The notes under the pieces: generated by a model | Database searches by the model: none | Seen by the model: only the letters and a program-made list of their open reading frames with translations | Told to the model about the DNA's origin: nothing | From: Actinomycetota bacterium | GTDB taxonomy: Bacteria > Actinomycetota > Humimicrobiia > Humimicrobiales > Humimicrobiaceae | DNA length: 9,934 bases | Direction of reading: 5' to 3' | Assembly (NCBI GenBank): GCA_028695395.1 | Contig: JAQVJB010000072.1 | Location: 1 to 9,934, forward strand | Program-made: the position numbers and the translations under genes | Shown: positions 5,380-9,934 of the stretch, one piece after another | Layout: each line of letters starts with the position of its first letter | How positions within the stretch are numbered: the first letter of the stretch is position 1

Positions 5380-7209
5380 ATGAAATACTTTGTAAATTTT
5401 CTTAAATCATCCTGGGAACTATTTTTAATCATTATTATTATTGTAAGTATTATACTTACAATAAAATTCAGCTTTTTTTTCTTATTGATTCCTGCTCTTG
5501 CTATTACAACGGCACTCTTATTTTTAAGAATAAACAGAAGAAACAAAATAATAAAAATCAAATCTGATATTCAGCATAAATGGGGTAGAAAACGCTTAAA
5601 AATAAGAGATTTAGATAATATCGAAAAACTTTATGCTGAAGGTTTATTTGAAGATTTCTTAGAAATCTCTGAAAAAGAAAATAAAGATTCTAAAGGAGAC
5701 GATTTTAAAATAGATAATACAACATGGAATGACCTTGATATGGATCTTGTATTTGAAGAAGCAGATCACACAATGACAATTCCTGGCCAACAATTTCTAT
5801 ATAATTTACTTAGAAATCCTGTTTATAGCAAAGAAATATTAAACAAAAGAAGCAATATTCTAAACTGGTTTTACAATAACAAGAATCTTACACATTCTGT
5901 CCAATATTTTCTTTACTTGCTTGGAGCAGAAGAAGGCATGGAATTTTTAACTTTTTTAAAAGAAAATTATAAATCCAATAAAAAAAGATTATTCCTTTAC
6001 TGGGCACTGGTTTTTATATTGATTCCTGAGATCATATTAATATTTTTCTTTCCTTTGGCAGGTATTGTAGCTCTTATTATATCTTTAATTATAAATTCCA
6101 TAATTTTTTCAACTAATAAATTAGCATTAACTATAGAATTGCCGATGTTTAAATATATCATTAGATTGATAAATTGCGGAAAGAATATTTTAAATCTGAA
6201 GATAGATAATAATAACCTGAATATAATAGAACTAAATGAATCAATCAAAAAGCTAAAAAAAATAAGCCGAAAATTAAACCAGATAAATTTAAATGGTGGT
6301 ATAAAATCCGAGTTGGAAGTCTTTCTTGATTTTTTTAATCTAATTTTTTTAAGAGAGCCAATACTTTTTTATGAAACAATTGAAACAATAAAAGAATATG
6401 AAGCCGAACTAAGAAAGCTGTACTCAATTATCGGCGAAATAGATTCCTATATAGCGATTTCTTCATATAGAAGTAGCTTAAGTTATTATGTAACTCCGAA
6501 ACTTGAAGATAATGGATCTGAAATAAAAATAGAAGTTAAGGAAATATATCATCCCTTAATTGGAAACCCGGTAACAAATTCAATATTTATTAAAAATATG
6601 GGCACCATAATTACAGGTTCAAATGCTTCAGGCAAATCAACTTTTCTAAAAACAATAGGCATAAACGCAATTTTTGCTCAAACCTTTAATATAGTTCTTG
6701 CAAAGGATTATAGCAGCAGCTATTTTAAAATTTTTACTTCAATAGGAAGAGTAGATAATATTATTGAGGGAGATAGTTATTTTATGGTAGAGGCAAAATC
6801 TTTAAAAAGAATAATTGATTCTTTAAACTCTAAAATTCCTATTCTGTGCATTCTGGACGAAATATTTAGAGGAACTAATACTGCTGAAAGAATAAGCGCA
6901 GGAACTGAAGTTTTAAATTACCTTATAGAAAACAATTGCATTACAATTGTTGCTACACACGACCTCGAACTTACAAAGCTTGTAGAAAGCAAATATAAAA
7001 ATTATCATTTCAGTAGTGAAATAAATGGCAATGATATAGTGTTTGATTATAAATTGCACAAAGGTCCCTGCACAAACAGAAATGCTATCAACATACTGAA
7101 ATTTTTAGGATATCCTTCAAGAATTCATGAAAAGGCATCCGAAATGGCCAGCAATTATATGAATAAATCAGAAAAAGCCCATCTTATTTTTTTAAAAAAT
7201 AATGAGTAG
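5380..7209 (+). CDS. membrane-anchored MutS-family ATPase
   Basis: The 609-residue protein ends in a MutS-type ABC ATPase domain (about 385-600). This has HPL (391-393), Walker A GSNASGKST (413-421), SYFMVEAKSL (466-475, matching the MutS STFMVEM signature), Walker B ILCILDE with D493/E494, RGTNTAER (497-504) and the H-loop ATHDLEL with H527. The preceding region (about 115-380) resembles the MutS core/lever domains. The DNA mismatch-recognition domain and its Phe-x-Glu are absent, as is a C-terminal Smr nuclease. Hydrophobic stretches at about 13-29, 31-49, 203-222 and 223-243 predict four membrane segments. AGGGG lies 8 bases before the ATG. It is thus one of the membrane MutS-related proteins of unknown role, unlikely to do classic mismatch repair. 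Its coding strand is visibly more A-rich than its neighbours, which could mean separate ancestry. Confidence 0.85.
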   Translation: MKYFVNFLKSSWELFLIIIIIVSIILTIKFSFFFLLIPALAITTALLFLRINRRNKIIKIKSDIQHKWGRKRLKIRDLDNIEKLYAEGLFEDFLEISEKENKDSKGDDFKIDNTTWNDLDMDLVFEEADHTMTIPGQQFLYNLLRNPVYSKEILNKRSNILNWFYNNKNLTHSVQYFLYLLGAEEGMEFLTFLKENYKSNKKRLFLYWALVFILIPEIILIFFFPLAGIVALIISLIINSIIFSTNKLALTIELPMFKYIIRLINCGKNILNLKIDNNNLNIIELNESIKKLKKISRKLNQINLNGGIKSELEVFLDFFNLIFLREPILFYETIETIKEYEAELRKLYSIIGEIDSYIAISSYRSSLSYYVTPKLEDNGSEIKIEVKEIYHPLIGNPVTNSIFIKNMGTIITGSNASGKSTFLKTIGINAIFAQTFNIVLAKDYSSSYFKIFTSIGRVDNIIEGDSYFMVEAKSLKRIIDSLNSKIPILCILDEIFRGTNTAERISAGTEVLNYLIENNCITIVATHDLELTKLVESKYKNYHFSSEINGNDIVFDYKLHKGPCTNRNAINILKFLGYPSRIHEKASEMASNYMNKSEKAHLIFLKNNE

Positions 7210-7255
7210 TCTAATAGTCTGGCTTACTAATTTGTTAAGTTGTTCTCTTTATTTT

Positions 7256-7921
7256 CTATATCAACCTATTTCCGCATTCTCCGCAGAATCTGGCGCCGGC
7301 CTGGTTCTGGGCTCCGCACTGCGGGCATTTTGCCATAGTCAGCGATGCTCCGCAATTATTACAGAATTTTCCCTGTCCTGCAGGTTTGCCGCAATTTGGG
7401 CATAAAGTCTGCTTGCTTTCTATCTCACCGTAAAATACCTGTGTATTCTCTGCTTTTGCCTGTATGTCCTTTACCATCTTCTGGCCTTTGGCTGCAGCAA
7501 CTTCCACATTTATCCTTGGAGCACAATCAACACACAAACCTTCCTGCTCATTCCAGTCATTATCGCAGACCCACTGCCTGCACTTAGGACATCTGTGAAA
7601 ATATCCTTTAGCTTCATTCTGCGCAATTTTAAAAGCTTCTTCATGCTCTTTGTGCCACTCAGCTGACATTCCCTCAAATCTCTGGCCTATAATATCTGTT
7701 CCTCTTTCAACGTCATAACCTATGCTGTCTTTTCCAAAAAGTGATGCGCCAACTGAAATCGCCTGGCCAAGACCGGAGAAAAATCTTCCTTTCTTATGGC
7801 TCTTGGAAGGAATAAAGGATGTTTTAAATCCCTCATTGCAAAGATTGCAGAAAAAAGTGAACTGAAATCCTTCTTCAGTGCTATTATCTTCATAGTTGTC
7901 TGTAAATGATTGCATTACCAT
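7256..7921 (-). CDS. zinc-ribbon protein of unknown function
   Basis: The 221 residues contain many paired cysteines. They are FFCNLC (C25/C28), RCPKC (C111/C114), C119 with C130/C133, and a C-terminal double zinc ribbon: C174/C177 with C187/C190, then C199/C202 with C213/C216 and the usual CGxxL ends. C25/C28 lack a nearby partner pair and may fold with C111/C114 around an 80-residue insertion, which includes a Gly-rich hydrophobic stretch (49-63). A charged helix lies at about 138-170. AGGAGG sits about 5 bases before the first ATG, which decides it over the Met at residue 3. It is the last gene of the minus-strand trio, 51 bases after the 109-residue zinc-ribbon gene, and its end faces that of the MutS-like gene with 46 bases between and no convincing terminator. 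Double zinc ribbons usually bind protein or nucleic acid; no specific role can be assigned. Confidence 0.85.
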   Translation of the reverse strand: MVMQSFTDNYEDNSTEEGFQFTFFCNLCNEGFKTSFIPSKSHKKGRFFSGLGQAISVGASLFGKDSIGYDVERGTDIIGQRFEGMSAEWHKEHEEAFKIAQNEAKGYFHRCPKCRQWVCDNDWNEQEGLCVDCAPRINVEVAAAKGQKMVKDIQAKAENTQVFYGEIESKQTLCPNCGKPAGQGKFCNNCGASLTMAKCPQCGAQNQAGARFCGECGNRLI

Positions 7922-7972
7922 TGATACCTCCTGCTTTTAAAAACCAATTAAAAATGAACAAAATATTAATAA

Positions 7973-8302
7973 TCAAATATTAAGCGGCTTGCCGCATTTT
8001 ATGCATTTGTCAGAGACAGGCAACTGTTCTGTCCTGCATTTCGGATTGGGACAGACAACTTTTAATTCTGCTCCACACTTTTCACATACATTGTCAAAAA
8101 AAGTCTCCTGCCCGCACTTCGGGCATTTTATCCTAAGGCTCAGCCCGCATGAAGGACAGTTGAACCAGTCTTTTTTTAAAATATCCCTGCATTTCGGACA
8201 TCTTAAAAATATAGGGTCTGATTTCCCGCACACAGGACAGACATTCGACTCTTTGGGAATAAGTTTGCCACAAAATCTGCAAGGCACATTATATCCTGAC
8301 AT
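7973..8302 (-). CDS. small protein made of four zinc ribbons
   Basis: Sixteen of 109 residues are cysteines arranged as eight knuckles: C8/C11, C22/C25, C35/C38, C49/C52, C60/C63, C73/C76, C84/C89 and C100/C103. All are C-x2-C except C84-x4-C89 (CPNPKC). They pair into four successive rubredoxin-like zinc ribbons of about 18-23 residues each with almost no other sequence, so the protein is probably a string of four Zn sites acting as an adaptor. There is no signal peptide or membrane segment. AAGGAG lies about 7 bases before the ATG. It starts 12 bases after the stop of the 496-residue gene, so the two are surely co-transcribed. Similar all-ribbon proteins occur widely and are mostly uncharacterised. 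Confidence 0.85.
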   Translation of the reverse strand: MSGYNVPCRFCGKLIPKESNVCPVCGKSDPIFLRCPKCRDILKKDWFNCPSCGLSLRIKCPKCGQETFFDNVCEKCGAELKVVCPNPKCRTEQLPVSDKCIKCGKPLNI

Positions 8303-8314
8303 TTAAATTCTCCT

Positions 8315-9805
8315 TTAATTTTTGCCGGATTTTATCATTTTTTCAATACTCTTCTTCCATCTTTCAAGCCCCGAATGACTTACTCTTCCGATAAACTTGC
8401 TTCTTAGTTCTTTAAGGGCAGGAATGTTTTCGATTGCAAATCTGTATCGGATATTTTTCGGATCATATAAGGCATCTTCTGAAAGATAGATAGGCTCCCT
8501 CCTGAAATTAATCGCTATCAGGGCTTTATTTATTTTTCTTATCATTTCATTTATTTTTAACTCTGTCTTCCGGGCATTTTGAGAATCATTTTTCAAAGAC
8601 TCTGTTTCATTTTCATCAAATATCTTAAAAAGATAAGTTGCCATTCCGGTAGCAGAGTTTTCTTCACACTGGTTTTGATCCTGGTCTCTGTCTATATCCT
8701 CATCCTGCCCATTTCCAGATTGTTCATTCTCTTTCGATAAAATATCCTGGAATAAATTTTTAACTGCTGAAATATTGTCCTCGCCTGAACTTTCATTATC
8801 ATTTACGTCTTCCTCAGCTGCCTCCCCGGGACTTTCCTTTTTTAAAGGGACAGCTTCAAGAATCATGCGATTTTTATAATTCCCGGCATCAATGCTTAAT
8901 ACCGGTATTAAAAACCACAGGTAATCATCAGTCAGTTCTCCCATGAGCCCCTGCTTCAGGCCGATAGCTATTTTATCAACAACAGCCAGCGTCTTAAGAT
9001 ATCTATACTCTTCTTTTAAGCCTGATTTATCAATGAGCTTCTCCAGCCCTTCCCAGACTTTTTTGGAGTATTTCTCGATATCCTGTTTCATGGCAGCTTT
9101 TCCATCCAGAAACATCCCCGCAATCTTTCTTAGGGAAACAATATCTGCATGAGGATCAATGCTTCTTACAAATTTCTGGGCAAAAAGGTTAAGCTCCTCT
9201 ATTGCACCAAAAAGACATTTTTTAAAAGAATCAAGCTCATATCCAAACTGATTAAGCCTTACTTTGATATTGTCTTCGCTGACTATTAAAATGCCATAGT
9301 CAATTTCAGATATATCACTTACCTCGCAATATGGTATTCTTAGCAATTCATTATATTCAGGATGTATGGCAAGCCCGGTCTTGTAAACTATCACTTCACA
9401 TTCATCATTTATTGTTTCTGATGAATCAGTATATGAGAACTCGCAGTGCGCTTTTATATCTTTTCTTATAACCTCTTCATTCATAAGCAGGTATTTTGAT
9501 ATCAGCATGTTTCTTGATTTTATGAGTATTCTTAAAAAATCTTCAAAATTATATCCCAGCTCGCTTAATCTGATTTCTCCATTGGGCGATAATCTGATAA
9601 TTATTTTATAATTGGAAGGTATTATTTTTGAAATGTCTGTGAGCTTAAAAATATATGGCTGTTTCAGCTTCTCAAAGATAATTATTTCTTCTTCACTGAC
9701 CTCAGCTCTTGCTTCGCCTCTAGCTATTATGTCTATCGGGCTGCTTGAATACTCAAAACTGCATTCTGCAACAATTAAAGTGTTTTTACTGGTTTTTTCT
9801 GCCAT
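8315..9805 (-). CDS. unknown protein with duplicated PH-like N-terminal repeat
   Basis: I do not recognise a named family in these 496 residues. Two copies of a beta-rich unit of about 95 residues are visible at about 13-108 and 119-211. Both begin A-x-C-x-F-x-Y, contain a DIS motif (57-59, 164-166), and end with RLSELGYNFEDF (79-90) versus RLNQFGYELDSF (183-194) followed by a helix. That pattern suggests PH-like domains. A helical region follows (about 215-310), then a Glu/Asp/Asn/Gln-rich, probably disordered linker (about 324-385), then a conserved-looking basic C-terminal part (about 412-496) with a REPIYLSEDALYDP segment. There is no membrane segment. An in-frame stop just upstream fixes the ATG, which has only a weak AAAAG before it. 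It leads the trio with two zinc-ribbon genes, suggesting a shared complex. Confidence 0.8.
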   Translation of the reverse strand: MAEKTSKNTLIVAECSFEYSSSPIDIIARGEARAEVSEEEIIIFEKLKQPYIFKLTDISKIIPSNYKIIIRLSPNGEIRLSELGYNFEDFLRILIKSRNMLISKYLLMNEEVIRKDIKAHCEFSYTDSSETINDECEVIVYKTGLAIHPEYNELLRIPYCEVSDISEIDYGILIVSEDNIKVRLNQFGYELDSFKKCLFGAIEELNLFAQKFVRSIDPHADIVSLRKIAGMFLDGKAAMKQDIEKYSKKVWEGLEKLIDKSGLKEEYRYLKTLAVVDKIAIGLKQGLMGELTDDYLWFLIPVLSIDAGNYKNRMILEAVPLKKESPGEAAEEDVNDNESSGEDNISAVKNLFQDILSKENEQSGNGQDEDIDRDQDQNQCEENSATGMATYLFKIFDENETESLKNDSQNARKTELKINEMIRKINKALIAINFRREPIYLSEDALYDPKNIRYRFAIENIPALKELRSKFIGRVSHSGLERWKKSIEKMIKSGKN

Positions 9806-9841
9806 CTTTTATTTAATTCATATATGTAAAATTAATTTTTA

Positions 9842-9869
9842 CTTATATAATCTCCTGAAGAGCTGCCAA
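9842..9869 (-). promoter_or_regulatory. probable promoter of the zinc-ribbon trio
   Basis: On the minus strand TTGGCA (9864-9869) and TATAAG (9842-9847) are separated by 16 bases, each one mismatch from the sigma-70 consensus. The start would fall near 9835, about 30 bases before the ATG at 9805. A small inverted repeat, GTAAAA at 9826-9831 and TTTTAC at 9837-9842, overlaps the end of the -10 box and the start site. It could be an operator, though it is AT-rich and short. I see no gene between 9806 and the right edge. Confidence 0.45.
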
Positions 9870-9934
9870 AATCAATAATCAGAAATAATCTATGAACTGA
9901 GATTTAATATTATCATATTTTTGCATTATTTCAT

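Noticed and set aside
5376..5561. Small minus-strand frame at the start of the MutS-like gene
   Set aside because: It is antisense to the first membrane hairpin; hydrophobic codons mirror into another hydrophobic frame, and no ribosome site or promoter supports it.
7210..7255. Shared terminator between the convergent MutS-like and zinc-ribbon genes
   Set aside because: Only a four-base weak stem is visible and no hairpin followed by a T-run on either strand.
7989..8306. Open frame of 105 codons on the plus strand rich in His and Phe
   Set aside because: It is the exact antisense of the four-zinc-ribbon gene; the repeated GHF/PHF pattern is the mirror of the CPKCG codons.
8700..8850. Frameshift or low-quality sequence in the acidic linker of the 496-residue protein
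   Set aside because: The frame stays open and the C-terminal part after the linker keeps protein-like composition, so a disordered linker is the simpler reading.

Overview
The window is a densely coded piece of a low-GC bacterial chromosome. Nine protein genes fill almost all of it. I see no tRNA, rRNA, CRISPR array, transposase or phage gene. The gene set (sulfide-using homocysteine synthesis, a LarE-type sulfur transferase, an IscR-like Rrf2 regulator beside a cysteine desulfurase), the AT-rich intergenic DNA and the Shine-Dalgarno sites fit an anaerobic, Clostridia-like or deep-branching uncultured bacterium. The sequence alone does not fix the phylum.

Region 1 (about 1-5262, minus strand) is a five-gene sulfur operon. 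Read from its promoter the order is iscS/nifS-type cysteine desulfurase, mnmA, an Rrf2-family regulator with IscR-like Fe-S ligands, larE and metY. The first three genes overlap (13 bp, then 1 bp) and the other junctions are 15 bp. The desulfurase can supply persulfide sulfur to MnmA for tRNA 2-thiouridine and possibly to LarE. MetY fixes free sulfide into homocysteine. The regulator probably matches operon expression to Fe-S or sulfur status. A weak hairpin at 21-54 may end the transcript, but a GGAGG at the left edge hints at a further gene.

Region 2 (5053-5379) is a 327-bp divergent regulatory region. It holds two back-to-back sigma-70-type promoters whose -35 boxes overlap by five bases, a nested inverted repeat over the -10/+1 of the iscS promoter (candidate operator), a 9-bp hairpin flanked by direct repeats in the iscS leader, and an 8-bp inverted repeat in the other leader.

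Region 3 (5380-7209, plus strand) encodes a MutS-family ATPase with four predicted membrane segments and no mismatch-recognition domain. Its DNA is visibly more A-rich than that of its neighbours.

Region 4 (7256-9869, minus strand) is an apparent three-gene operon of unknown function. It comprises a 496-residue protein with two copies of a PH-like N-terminal repeat, a 109-residue protein made of four zinc ribbons, and a 221-residue zinc-ribbon protein. This cassette is the least explained part of the window and the best candidate for something new.
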